Below, in pieces: positions 34,779-45,080 of a DNA stretch of 64,000 nt. A program made the translations under genes and the position numbers. The stretch comes from Chitinophagales bacterium. GTDB lineage: Bacteria > Bacteroidota > Bacteroidia > Chitinophagales > Saprospiraceae. Every line of letters starts with the position of its first letter. The first letter of the stretch is position 1. The DNA lies in the NCBI GenBank assembly GCA_017303875.1, contig JAFLBP010000013.1, positions 104,155-168,154 on the forward strand. The letters are read 5' to 3'. The notes under the pieces were generated by a model that was not told the origin of the DNA, made no database searches, and worked only from the letters and a program-made list of their open reading frames with translations.

Positions 34779-36008
34779 GTGAATTTAGCCTTACATATCG
34801 CCCGGCGTTACCTGTTTGCCAAGCGCAGCACCAATGCCATCAACATCATCACCGGTATTTCGGTGTTTGGCGTCGCCATTGGTACGGCGGCTTTGCTGCT
34901 GGTTTTGTCGGTTTTTAACGGGTTTGAAGACCTGTTGGGCGGCCTTTTCGGGCATTTTAACCCGCCTGTCAAGGTGACGCCCCTTAAAGGCAAAACCTTT
35001 GAGGCCGACAGCCTGATGCTCAGTCGGGTGCGCGCGTTGCCCGGCGTGTTGTATGCGAGTGAGACCCTGGAGGAAATTGCCTTTTTTGAATACGGCGATG
35101 CGCAGGATTTTGGTGTGCTCAAGGGCGTGGATGCGGTCTTTCACTACGTTAATGGCATTGATTCGACGCTTATTTCCGATTCAGAAAGCCGTTATCAGTT
35201 GCAGGACGGCGAGGTCAACTGCGCAGTGGTGGGCATGGGCATGGCGCACAAGCTTTCTGTAAATTTATCCGACCCCATTTCCACACTGACCATTTACATG
35301 CCTTCGGGCGAGCAGGGCGGTGTTTTAGACAAATCCTTTACGACCCGTGTAGCTTATCCGAGGGGCATTTTTGAAATACAACAAGAATTTGACAATCAAT
35401 ATATTATAAGTAATATTGCCTTTGTTCGGGATTTGCTGGGCGCCGACTCCACAACCGTTTCGGCGCTGGAAATACGCTGCAAAAGCGACAGGGATATTCC
35501 GGCGGTAAAACGCCAATTGGCTGAAATATTGGGGCCGGATTTTCAGATTAAGGATCAATACCAGCAAAATGAGGCGTTTTTTAAAGTGATGCGCTTAGAA
35601 AAATGGATGGGTTTTGCCATCACGGCGTTGATGCTCGTCCTCATGGCCTTCAATACGCTTGGGGCCTTGTGGATGATTGTTTTGGAAAAACAAAAAGACA
35701 TTTCGGTGCTCAAGAGCATGGGTGCTTCCGAAAAACTCGTGCGGAATATTTTCCTGACCGAAGGCCTGCTGCTCTCCCTGCTGGGCCTGCTGATCGGCCT
35801 GGCGCTGGCGCTGATTTTGTACGGCTTGCAAAAGACCGTGGGCCTCATCCGCATCCCCGATGGTTTTTTGGTGCGCGAGTACCCGATTTCCCTGCGCCTG
35901 AGCGATTTTTTACCCGTTACCGCCACCGTGCTGCTGATCGGCGTGCTGGCTGCCTTGCCCGCGGCTTTGCGGGCGATGAAAACGCCGGCGTATTTGAGGG
36001 AAGAGTGA
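34779..36008 (+). CDS. FtsX-like ABC transporter permease of the LolC/LolE type
   Basis: The 409-residue protein begins ALHIARRYLFAKRSTNAINI with a first transmembrane helix (about 24-45), then a large periplasmic domain (about 50-265) and three C-terminal helices (about 270-300, 318-345, 370-395) of the FtsX fold (WMIVLEKQKDISVLKSMGAS). This is the LolC/E family, which extracts lipoproteins from the inner membrane for transport outward. The likely start is GTG at 34779: the TTG-started longer frame lies over the promoter element. The ATPase (LolD) is not adjacent. Being divergent from the BamA operon fits envelope biogenesis. Confidence 0.87.
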   Translation: MNLALHIARRYLFAKRSTNAINIITGISVFGVAIGTAALLLVLSVFNGFEDLLGGLFGHFNPPVKVTPLKGKTFEADSLMLSRVRALPGVLYASETLEEIAFFEYGDAQDFGVLKGVDAVFHYVNGIDSTLISDSESRYQLQDGEVNCAVVGMGMAHKLSVNLSDPISTLTIYMPSGEQGGVLDKSFTTRVAYPRGIFEIQQEFDNQYIISNIAFVRDLLGADSTTVSALEIRCKSDRDIPAVKRQLAEILGPDFQIKDQYQQNEAFFKVMRLEKWMGFAITALMLVLMAFNTLGALWMIVLEKQKDISVLKSMGASEKLVRNIFLTEGLLLSLLGLLIGLALALILYGLQKTVGLIRIPDGFLVREYPISLRLSDFLPVTATVLLIGVLAALPAALRAMKTPAYLREE

Positions 36009-36231
36009 GAGGAATGGGGAGTGCGGAATGCGGAATGCGGAATGTAATGAGTGCGGAGTGTTAATATTATGTACTTTTATAATGATACATGTAGGTGCTT
36101 TCTATAAAAAGTCCTTTTTTTACAGCCAGAAATTATACATAACCCGAGTACTTGTCTCGCTGTGGTTATCTACCCTTTTTGTCCCGTCAGGTAAAACCTC
36201 GAACAAGTTTTCTCATAACCAGAATGCAAAC

Positions 36232-39200
36232 ATGCCTATCAAAAAGCTCCCCCTTTTACTTTTCCTGCTGTTATGGGGCCAGGCGCTGATGTCACAAAAT
36301 TGTGAAGACCCCAATTCCACTTTTGAATTTGTCGGCAGTCAAAACACCTATTTTTGCGAAGGCCCGAATGGTGAAGTCACCGTTGATATTACTGTAGATC
36401 AAAACAATGATCCCGCCTGCATTGACAATATGAAGTTAGAATGGGGCGACGGCACCGTTGAAAATCTGGGCAGTAATTTTTTTGGTAACAAATCACACAT
36501 ATACAACTTTCCGGATTCTGTGGCCTGTTCCCTGACACCAGACGAACTGAACCCGGAGGTAAAACTAACTTTGTACTTCAAAAATGGCAGGCTCAACAAA
36601 CGAACGCAATCGCTGGCAATCAGTCCGCTGCCCCGGGCAACTTTTACCACAAGTGGCAGCTTTTGTGTAGGTTCTACGATTAATTTTACCAATACAGGAT
36701 GTTGGGGAGATAATTTTCTTTGGTCGTTCGGCAATGGTCAAACAGCAACTACCGAAGACGCGTCAACGAGTTATAGTGCGCCGGGGCAATACACGGTGCG
36801 GCTCATCGTCTCCAATGAATGCGACGCCGACACTTTCAATACGATTATAAATATTCGGGATCGCCCCAATATCAGCAGTCTTGCTGCCACCAAAGTATCG
36901 GGTTGTGTACCGTTTACGACCAAGCTCAGTGCCAATGCAAGCGGCATCAACCTCAATGGGTATGAGTGGAAAGTGATTTCCAGCCCCAACAACTGCGGCT
37001 CCTGCGCTGTTTTTGTACCCGTTACCGGCAAAGACTCTATCATGCCGGTGCTGCAAATTAATGGCCCGGCAGGCGACTATACCGTTCGGCTTATTGGCAG
37101 CAATGAATGCGGCAACGATACCGCAACGATTGTTATTACGGCCTTTGAACAACCTGGCCTGGCGCCCTTGAATATTCCGCCGGGATGCGATTCGCTTATT
37201 GTTACTTTTGATGCGGGCCTGATGACCTACAGCGGAAGCATCACGCAATATATCTGGACATTCCCGCCGGGTGCGAGCATCAACAGCTCCAGCCTGCCCA
37301 ACCCCGGGGCTGTAAAATTTACACAAAGCGACACTATTTTGCTTGAGCTGCGCGGTCCTTGTGATACAATTATCCGGCGGATTCCAATAACTGTAAATTC
37401 CAGGGATCCGGTTAGTTTTGGCAACCTCCCATCCAGCATTTGCAATACTTCGGCACCTTTCCAGTTGAGCGCTACCCCGACAGGTGGCAGCTTCAGTGGT
37501 ACCGGGATTACCAACGCCCAAAGCGGATTGTTTAATCCCGCGCTCGCTGGGCCGGGCACTTACACCATCACTTACGCGCAAGGGGTACCAGGATGTCAGT
37601 CGGAGGGTACAATACCTGTCACCGTACTGGCGGCAGAAGTACCGGATATTGGGCCTGACCTCAAAGTTTGCCGCGACGCCATGCCCCTTACCCTTACTGC
37701 CAGCACCGGCCCGGGGCAGTGGAGCGGCAACGGGATAAGTGGCAACATTTTTAACCCTTCGCTGGCCAATATCGGCAACAATGAAGTACATTACCAGTTT
37801 ACCAATACCCAGACAGGGTGTATTGCAGATAAAACCAAAAACATAACGGTTGTCGCAATACCCGGACTGAGTGTGCCGGATACAATTTATTCCTGCGACA
37901 TCAGTACACCACTTGATCTGGTGACGCTGGGAAATATTACCTTTTCGCCCGCTCCCGGCAGTTCAGACAGCCTGAAATGGTCGGGCAATGGTGTTAATAA
38001 TTCAGGTATGTTTATCAGTCCGGGCATTGGTAATCACCCCGTTACCTTGCAATACATTATTGAGCCAGGATGCGATACCAGTCGGAGTTTTGTTGTAAAA
38101 GTTGCGCCATTTGTGGCGGCACAAGCCGGAGCGGATACAACGATTTGCAGCAGCCAGGGTGATTTTAACCCGATAGCAAGTCCTGCCGGCGGGATCTGGA
38201 AAAACAGCAGCGGCGTATCCGTTACACCACCATTTAACCTTAGCCCGGGCAATTACACATTCCGCTATACGATTCAGGCGGGCACACCATGTGAAAGCAG
38301 CGATGAGGTTGGGATTACCGTGGTTGGCGGGAATGCTGTAAATGCAGGAGCCAATCAGAAAATTTGTGAAACCGCAAGTGTATTGAACCTGATGAGCAGT
38401 GCAGGCCAGCAGTGGTCGGGGCCATCCTTAAATGGAAACACTATTGATATTCAGGCACTTAACCCAGGTACATACACTTATACCCTCACGGATGCAACAT
38501 TACCGCCTGCCTGCAACAGTGATGAACTGATGCTGGAAGTTGCTATACAACCCAGTGCGCAATTTGGCTTGCCCGACACGGCTTGTATCGGACAAAGTGT
38601 AGTTGTTCAGCCCATTGCAAGCGCTGTTGAATATGTAATCAACTGGGGCGACGGCTCCGCGCCGGGCAGCAGCCTGAACCATGCGTACGTACTTGCAGGT
38701 AAATACACGGTTACCTTAGTTGTGAATACTTATGATGGCGCCAGTTTGCTTTGTACCAATACCGCCACGCAGGATATTTATATTGCACCTGCGCCGCAGT
38801 TATTTGATTTTTCGCCTTCGGCAAATGAAGGTTGTGCACCGCTGACTATTTCATTTGACAATAAAAGTATTGCTGAAGAAGGGCAGTATTTCTGGGATTT
38901 TGGCAATGGGCAAACCTTTCAAGGCAAAGATCCCGGCAGTATCACATTTGAGCAAGGAATTGAAGATACGGTTTATCTGGTGCGTTTGCGCCTTATTACC
39001 CGTTGCGACACGATGACGCTGGAAAAAAGCATCAAAGTGCGGCCGCAGCCAAAGGCCGCATTTGGCTATTCTTATCCACTACCCTGCAGCGGCAGCCCGA
39101 TCAAATTAAATATAACCAGCGTCGGTAATCCGCAAAAAAACACCATTCTCAGTTCAGAAGGGCATTCCATTAATGCAAATATCGGGGAAGCGTACTACCT

Positions 39201-41034
39201 CACTTTTTATACCGATACCCTGCCTAAAGTAGTCGGGATTTGGGTTATTACGGAAAATGACTGTGGCATTGACACTGCATATCAGGAAATAACGGTGCAA
39301 CCCGCAGATGTTGTCGCGCTGATAAATATTGGGCAAGACAGTACCGTACTTTGTCCGGGCGATCAGATAACCTTGCGGAGTTTTTCTACTCCCGGCGCAC
39401 AACTCCGATGGAAAGACCTGAATACCAATACGATATACACCGGCGATTCGCTCACCCTGAGTTATAGCCAGCCGGGTGTTTATTATGTCGTTTTATATGC
39501 CGAGCGCTGCGGGTACGACAGCACCCTGCTGAAAGTGCGCGTTCGAAACCCGCCGTCCGTGAGTATTTCCAGTGACCAGGTGGGATGCCCGGGCACGCCA
39601 ATTCAAATTGATATTGTTTCAAATGCCGGTACAACGGTCAGTTTTCCCGACGGCAGCAGCAGCAATGCACAGCATTTTACACGGGTGTTTCAGTTGCCTT
39701 CGGGCAGCTACCCCTTGAGCGTAGTGGCCACCGATCAGTATGGTTGTACTGCTACGGCACAGACGCAATTTTACCTCGGTATGCCGCCGGAAGCGATTAT
39801 TAATCCGGTAAATCCGGCTTGTGCGGAAGCCCCTTTCACCGTAAGTCAGAGCAGTACAGGTGCGGCAACGTTCATCTGGAATCTGGATAACCGGAGCTTC
39901 GACGGGCCGCAATTCAGCACCAGTATTGCCCAGGGCGGCATTTATCCGCTTGTGCTGATTGCCAAATCGCCGGAAGGATGTCCGGATACGGCGTTTGGAA
40001 TTATTAATATTCTGAGCAAGCCGGATGCAGCCGGCAATTATACCATTCTCAAACGCTGTACTCCTGCGGTCGTTTTGTTTTCCAACACTTCAAGTAACCT
40101 GACTGATTTTGAGTGGCGATTCAGCGACAACACCAGTTCCGGAATGGCCTTACTGGAAAAAACATTTGTCAATGGCGGCCAGGTAACAGCAACCTTAATC
40201 GCATCGAATGAGGGCATTTGCTTTGACACCCTCGTGCTGCCTGTATACCTGCCGCAAACACCGGTCTTACAATTTGACCTGATTCGCCATTGCAGCGTGG
40301 ATTCGTCTTACACCCTCAGCACCATTTATCCGCCCGGCTACACCGTCACACTTTTCGGCAAAGACAGTTCCTGGGTGAATACATTTTTGATTGAAAAATT
40401 ACCGGCGGGTCAGTACGATCTGGAAGTAATAAGTGATGAAGGCTGTATTGCAGACACAACACTTACGCTATTCCCCATTCAGGAATTAATCATCAAACTA
40501 CCACCCGATACGACCATTCTTCTTGGCGATGAAGTGTTGATTGAAACCAAGGTAAACCAGCCAAATCTTCAATTCCGCTGGTACCCGGAACTGGATCTTG
40601 ACGACGCTGAAATTCAAAGCCCCTTGAGCAGGCCCCGGCAAGACCGGCGCTACACTGTAGCCGTCAAAAACAGTCTCGGCTGCATCAAAATTGATAGTAT
40701 TTACATTGATGTTTTGGTTGATTACGACTCCCTCGTCTACCTGCCCAATGCCTTTACCCCGGGCGACCAAAATGGCGCCAACGACTATTTCGGCGCCCGC
40801 AGCCTGAATGAAGGTGTTGAAATGCTGGAATACCTGAGCATTTACGACCTCGACGGGAACCGGGTGTTTCACGCAGAAAACTGCCCTCCGAACAATACCC
40901 GTTTCGACTGTCAATGGGACGGAACCTTCAGGGGCAATAAAGCAGAAGCTGGTATTTACAAAGTGTTTTACGCGCTGCGCTACATAGACGGATATGTGGT
41001 ACGCAAGCAAAAAGAACTTATACTAATTCGCTAA
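36232..41034 (+). CDS. Giant T9SS type B cargo protein with PKD-like repeats and gliding-type C-terminal domain
   Basis: The 1600-residue protein has a signal peptide (LPLLLFLLLWGQALMSQ). The body is a string of Ig/PKD-like beta domains (FLWSFGNGQTATTEDASTSY, YTVRLIVSNECDAD, YFWDFGNGQTFQ) alternating with segments of the type GGSFSGTGITNAQSGLFNPA. The end carries the CHU_C/gliding-motility C-terminal domain (YLPNAFTPGDQNGANDYFGA, LSIYDLDGNRVF, CQWDGTFRGNKAEAGIY), the type B signal for T9SS export. It is probably surface-attached and adhesive. ATG at 36232 is preferred over codons from 36028, which run through a GCGGAATGCGGAAT intergenic repeat. The next gene, 7 bp on, is a SprF-like partner. 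Confidence 0.92.
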   Translation: MPIKKLPLLLFLLLWGQALMSQNCEDPNSTFEFVGSQNTYFCEGPNGEVTVDITVDQNNDPACIDNMKLEWGDGTVENLGSNFFGNKSHIYNFPDSVACSLTPDELNPEVKLTLYFKNGRLNKRTQSLAISPLPRATFTTSGSFCVGSTINFTNTGCWGDNFLWSFGNGQTATTEDASTSYSAPGQYTVRLIVSNECDADTFNTIINIRDRPNISSLAATKVSGCVPFTTKLSANASGINLNGYEWKVISSPNNCGSCAVFVPVTGKDSIMPVLQINGPAGDYTVRLIGSNECGNDTATIVITAFEQPGLAPLNIPPGCDSLIVTFDAGLMTYSGSITQYIWTFPPGASINSSSLPNPGAVKFTQSDTILLELRGPCDTIIRRIPITVNSRDPVSFGNLPSSICNTSAPFQLSATPTGGSFSGTGITNAQSGLFNPALAGPGTYTITYAQGVPGCQSEGTIPVTVLAAEVPDIGPDLKVCRDAMPLTLTASTGPGQWSGNGISGNIFNPSLANIGNNEVHYQFTNTQTGCIADKTKNITVVAIPGLSVPDTIYSCDISTPLDLVTLGNITFSPAPGSSDSLKWSGNGVNNSGMFISPGIGNHPVTLQYIIEPGCDTSRSFVVKVAPFVAAQAGADTTICSSQGDFNPIASPAGGIWKNSSGVSVTPPFNLSPGNYTFRYTIQAGTPCESSDEVGITVVGGNAVNAGANQKICETASVLNLMSSAGQQWSGPSLNGNTIDIQALNPGTYTYTLTDATLPPACNSDELMLEVAIQPSAQFGLPDTACIGQSVVVQPIASAVEYVINWGDGSAPGSSLNHAYVLAGKYTVTLVVNTYDGASLLCTNTATQDIYIAPAPQLFDFSPSANEGCAPLTISFDNKSIAEEGQYFWDFGNGQTFQGKDPGSITFEQGIEDTVYLVRLRLITRCDTMTLEKSIKVRPQPKAAFGYSYPLPCSGSPIKLNITSVGNPQKNTILSSEGHSINANIGEAYYLTFYTDTLPKVVGIWVITENDCGIDTAYQEITVQPADVVALINIGQDSTVLCPGDQITLRSFSTPGAQLRWKDLNTNTIYTGDSLTLSYSQPGVYYVVLYAERCGYDSTLLKVRVRNPPSVSISSDQVGCPGTPIQIDIVSNAGTTVSFPDGSSSNAQHFTRVFQLPSGSYPLSVVATDQYGCTATAQTQFYLGMPPEAIINPVNPACAEAPFTVSQSSTGAATFIWNLDNRSFDGPQFSTSIAQGGIYPLVLIAKSPEGCPDTAFGIINILSKPDAAGNYTILKRCTPAVVLFSNTSSNLTDFEWRFSDNTSSGMALLEKTFVNGGQVTATLIASNEGICFDTLVLPVYLPQTPVLQFDLIRHCSVDSSYTLSTIYPPGYTVTLFGKDSSWVNTFLIEKLPAGQYDLEVISDEGCIADTTLTLFPIQELIIKLPPDTTILLGDEVLIETKVNQPNLQFRWYPELDLDDAEIQSPLSRPRQDRRYTVAVKNSLGCIKIDSIYIDVLVDYDSLVYLPNAFTPGDQNGANDYFGARSLNEGVEMLEYLSIYDLDGNRVFHAENCPPNNTRFDCQWDGTFRGNKAEAGIYKVFYALRYIDGYVVRKQKELILIR

Positions 41035-41041
41035 AAATCAA

Positions 41042-42109
41042 ATGAATATGAAATATTTTCTCTTACTTTTGCTAAATCTCGGCGCTTATTTGCAGCTGAA
41101 AGCGCAGGAAGTTGCCCCGAGCCAGTATTACAATAACCCGTTTATGATTAACCCTGCCGCTGCGGGATATATTGCGGGAACCTCTGCCGTTCGGCTCAGC
41201 AGTCTTGTGCGGAGCCAATGGACACTCAGCCAGCTTAATGCGTACCAGACAGAAATGCTGTCTGTGGACGGGCGGCGATGCCTACGACGCAATAAAAGCC
41301 TGGCAGCAGGGGCGATCATTCAGCACGAACATACACGACTTGGCGGCTGGCGAAAGCTGTATCTTCAGGCGGCCATTGCCTATCATCACAGCTTTAATGA
41401 GGAGGTGAATGCTTCATTGGGATTCAGGGCGGGCTGGTTACAACTCAGCATTAACCCGGGTGCCTTGCAATTTGACGAGCAATTTTCACCGGTGTTCGGG
41501 TATCAGGCCGGTGCGCCCAATGGTGAAAATTTTGCCAACCTGAGTAATGGTGTTGTCGATATGCACACGGGAGTGTTGGTGTACAATCGCCGACGCGCCT
41601 GGATGTTCGGCTTCGCCTTGCAACACGTCAACCAGCCGGGTTATTCTTTTTTTGAAAATACAGATAATCGTCCCGACAATCAGTTGGATGTCGGCATAAC
41701 CGCGCATGGTAGCCTGGCTTTGGCCGGAGTGGAACAAATACGCCGAAACAAGGCATTTAAGTTTGCTTTTTTATTCCGCAAACAATCACTGAGTGTTAAC
41801 GGGGGCAATTTACCGGAGCAGAAGAGCCAGCAATGGCAACTTAACGCAGGCCTTAGCTCGCCCAAAATGCTGGGTTTCAATACCAATGCCTCCTTGCGTT
41901 TTGCCGGGCGCTCCCCCAGGTTTATTCATACCGATGCGTTAATATTGGGCGCTAATTTCACTTTAAATACGCTTCAGGCAGGTATCAGCTACGACCTCAA
42001 CCTTTCCCGAATTGCTTCGGCTAATAAACACGGCGGCACTTTTGAATTCAGCCTGATCCTCCTCATGGGCGACAAACGGGACTGCATTGATTGTCCGCAA
42101 GCAAATTAG
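41042..42109 (+). CDS. PorP/SprF-family outer-membrane protein, partner of the upstream giant cargo
   Basis: The 355-residue protein has a signal peptide (YFLLLLLNLGAYLQLKAQ) followed by the family hallmark SQYYNNPFMINPAAAGY and a beta-barrel-like remainder (AAGAIIQHEHTRLGGWRKLY; GFRAGWLQLSINPGALQFDE). The SprB/SprF model, in which a PorP-like protein is encoded next to a type B cargo and is needed for its secretion or attachment, fits the 7-bp spacing here. It differs clearly from the core-locus PorP at 2232-3218. Confidence 0.9.
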   Translation: MNMKYFLLLLLNLGAYLQLKAQEVAPSQYYNNPFMINPAAAGYIAGTSAVRLSSLVRSQWTLSQLNAYQTEMLSVDGRRCLRRNKSLAAGAIIQHEHTRLGGWRKLYLQAAIAYHHSFNEEVNASLGFRAGWLQLSINPGALQFDEQFSPVFGYQAGAPNGENFANLSNGVVDMHTGVLVYNRRRAWMFGFALQHVNQPGYSFFENTDNRPDNQLDVGITAHGSLALAGVEQIRRNKAFKFAFLFRKQSLSVNGGNLPEQKSQQWQLNAGLSSPKMLGFNTNASLRFAGRSPRFIHTDALILGANFTLNTLQAGISYDLNLSRIASANKHGGTFEFSLILLMGDKRDCIDCPQAN

Positions 42110-42127
42110 CGGTATATATTATTTCCC

Positions 42128-42135
42128 TACTTTTG
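42128..42135 (+). promoter_or_regulatory. Promoter -7 element for moxR
   Basis: TACTTTTG, 33 nt upstream of the chosen MoxR ATG and just after the stop of the SprF-like gene. Confidence 0.5.
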
Positions 42136-42167
42136 CGTTCCAGACAATTCAATCCAGCCCAACGATA

Positions 42168-43163
<996 letters not shown>

Positions 43164-43365
43164 TGGGCGTGTTTAAGTGTTTTTGTGTTTAAGTGTTTTA
43201 GGAGATGCTGTTTAAGTGTTTAAAAGTTTTTTTTTGGGGGGGGGAGATTTGCCCGCTCCGTCCCAAAACATCGAAATACTTAAATACCTGCTTACTAAAA
43301 CACAAAAACACATAAACAACATCTCCTTAAACACCAAAACTCGCAAACACTCAAACACTTAAAAA
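43164..43365. repeat. Intergenic repeats and a T9G9 homopolymer tract
   Basis: The spacer contains several copies of GTTTAAGTGTTT-type words and, near 43330-43360, their reverse complements (AAACACTTAAA), so the two ends can pair. At 43227-43244 nine T are followed by nine G. No gene or terminator T-run is otherwise evident. Confidence 0.7.
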
Positions 43366-44793
43366 ATGCGTTTAATCCTCCTCGCCCTCGCCATTTGCTC
43401 CTTTATTTTGAACGGTAGCGCCCAAACGGGCAGCAAGCCGCCGGCTGGAAAACCGGCGCCGGCCAAGCCTGCTGCTACACCGGGCAATGCGGCACAGCCC
43501 GCCAAGCCGGCCGGGCCGCAAAAGGCCGTCACACCGCGCGACAGCGCCGTGGCCAAACTGTTCGATAAGCCGGAAAATGTGCAGTGGATCCGCCATTTTA
43601 AAGGCCGGATGGATGATATTGCGCTGGTGGATATCTCGCTGGGCTTTGATGGCAAGCAGTGCAAGGGCTATCTGAATTATAACAAAAGCAAAGCCCGCCT
43701 GCGTTTGGAGGGCACGCTGAATGGCGATAAATTAGTCTTGGAAGAACGCGATGCAGGCCGCGAAAGCACCGGCAAATTAGAAGGTACGCTCAGCGATAAA
43801 CGCCTGGAAGCCGAATGGACAAGCGTAGACCAGAGCATCGGCTCCCGGCTCTCCGCCCAGGAACTGCTGCCCGGCCAATCGCTCAACCTGACTTGCGGCG
43901 ACAATAAATGGGCCAACCGCTACATCACGCGCTACAATGGCGCCCGCGCCGATATGGTGCTCATGCGCACGCACAACGGCAACCTCAACGGCTTCCTCTG
44001 GGTGGAGTCTGATGATAAAACCTATACCCTTAAAGGCCGTATCGGCGACGACAACAAGTACGAACTCGAAGCCCTGACGGCCAATGAAAAAGTGGCGGCA
44101 CAACTGCAAGGCGAATTCAAACCCGGCGCTGGAACGGACTGTAACTGGGTGGGCAGCGGTGAGAAACGTGTGTTTAAATTTGCCCTGAAAGATAATTTTG
44201 TAATGGGTTGCTTTGAGTACGCCGACTTTTTTGCGCAATACGATGCCCTTTTCCCCCGAACACCTTGTCAGAATTGCAATACCTGGCTCGATCAGCAAAT
44301 TTCCAACTGGGTCACGCGCTGCCGCAGCACCCTCGCCGCCAAAAAGGAAACGCCCGGCCCGGCAACCCGCAACCGCAATCGCGGCGGCGCCTGGTCGGAA
44401 GTTGCTACCTGGACGGACAATATTTTCGCGGGCTATTTCACTTTCAGCGACACCTGGACCGATGAGGCACAAGGCTTAGCTTACAATTTCGACCTGCGTA
44501 CCGGTAAGGTGCTGACTCTGGAAGAATTATTCAATAAAGGTTTTAATGCACGGGCCTGGCTCGACGACTATGCCCGCAAGGAGTCGCCCAAAATGCCGCA
44601 GTACGCCACCGACCCGATTTATCGGATGTGGCTCGACAAGCAGGGGTTTCCGCTGTTTTGTTTCCGCCGCGACGGACTGGAAATCAGCACCCTTTTTCAC
44701 CCGACCTACGGGCGGCAGTCGCTGCTCGTGCCCTATGCCATGCTGAAACCCTACATGAAAAGCAACAATGCGATTGCGGAGTTTGTGAAATAA
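43366..44793 (+). CDS. Secreted protein with C-terminal DUF3298-like domain
   Basis: The 475-residue protein has a signal peptide (LILLALAICSFILNGSAQ) and an Ala/Pro/Lys-rich linker (about 20-55), then two related beta-rich segments (FKGRMDDIALVDISLGFDGK, YNGARADMVLMRTHNGNLNG) and a C-terminal region (LAYNFDLRTGKVLTLEELFN) that matches the DUF3298/RsiV-like pattern. The two middle segments look like an internal duplication. Two CxxC-like sites (CQNC near 302-305) could bind a metal or form a disulfide. It is probably periplasmic; function unknown. A terminator follows. Confidence 0.72.
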   Translation: MRLILLALAICSFILNGSAQTGSKPPAGKPAPAKPAATPGNAAQPAKPAGPQKAVTPRDSAVAKLFDKPENVQWIRHFKGRMDDIALVDISLGFDGKQCKGYLNYNKSKARLRLEGTLNGDKLVLEERDAGRESTGKLEGTLSDKRLEAEWTSVDQSIGSRLSAQELLPGQSLNLTCGDNKWANRYITRYNGARADMVLMRTHNGNLNGFLWVESDDKTYTLKGRIGDDNKYELEALTANEKVAAQLQGEFKPGAGTDCNWVGSGEKRVFKFALKDNFVMGCFEYADFFAQYDALFPRTPCQNCNTWLDQQISNWVTRCRSTLAAKKETPGPATRNRNRGGAWSEVATWTDNIFAGYFTFSDTWTDEAQGLAYNFDLRTGKVLTLEELFNKGFNARAWLDDYARKESPKMPQYATDPIYRMWLDKQGFPLFCFRRDGLEISTLFHPTYGRQSLLVPYAMLKPYMKSNNAIAEFVK

Positions 44794-44854
44794 GCGCTTT
44801 AGCGCGATCATACATTGCAATCAAGATTTAACTACTGAAGCCATACATCTGAAC

Positions 44855-44905
44855 ACAAGGGCCGGGCAGGTTGCGCATAGCGTCTGTTACGGCCCTTGTT
44901 TTTTC
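44855..44905 (+). terminator. Intrinsic terminator after the DUF3298-like gene
   Basis: ACAAGGGCCG (44855-44864) pairs exactly with CGGCCCTTGT (44890-44899), followed by TTTTTC. It lies 60 bp past the stop at 44793. Confidence 0.8.
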
Positions 44906-45022
44906 ATCTTCATTTTTTTTACAAAATATTAAAAATCGATTTAATAAGAATACATTCCCCGATAAAAACTGCAATTTTGAGACAAGGCCCGCATTTTTAA
45001 CCAGTTCTTTAATTTCAACTGG

Positions 45023-45030
45023 TATTTTTG
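45023..45030 (+). promoter_or_regulatory. Promoter -7 element for the SprB-repeat protein
   Basis: TATTTTTG, an exact TAnnTTTG match, about 50 nt upstream of the ATG at 45081. Confidence 0.55.
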
Positions 45031-45080
45031 CCCGCCTCAACAACTACAAGCAAAATCACTAACTGTTTTCCACTTCTATT

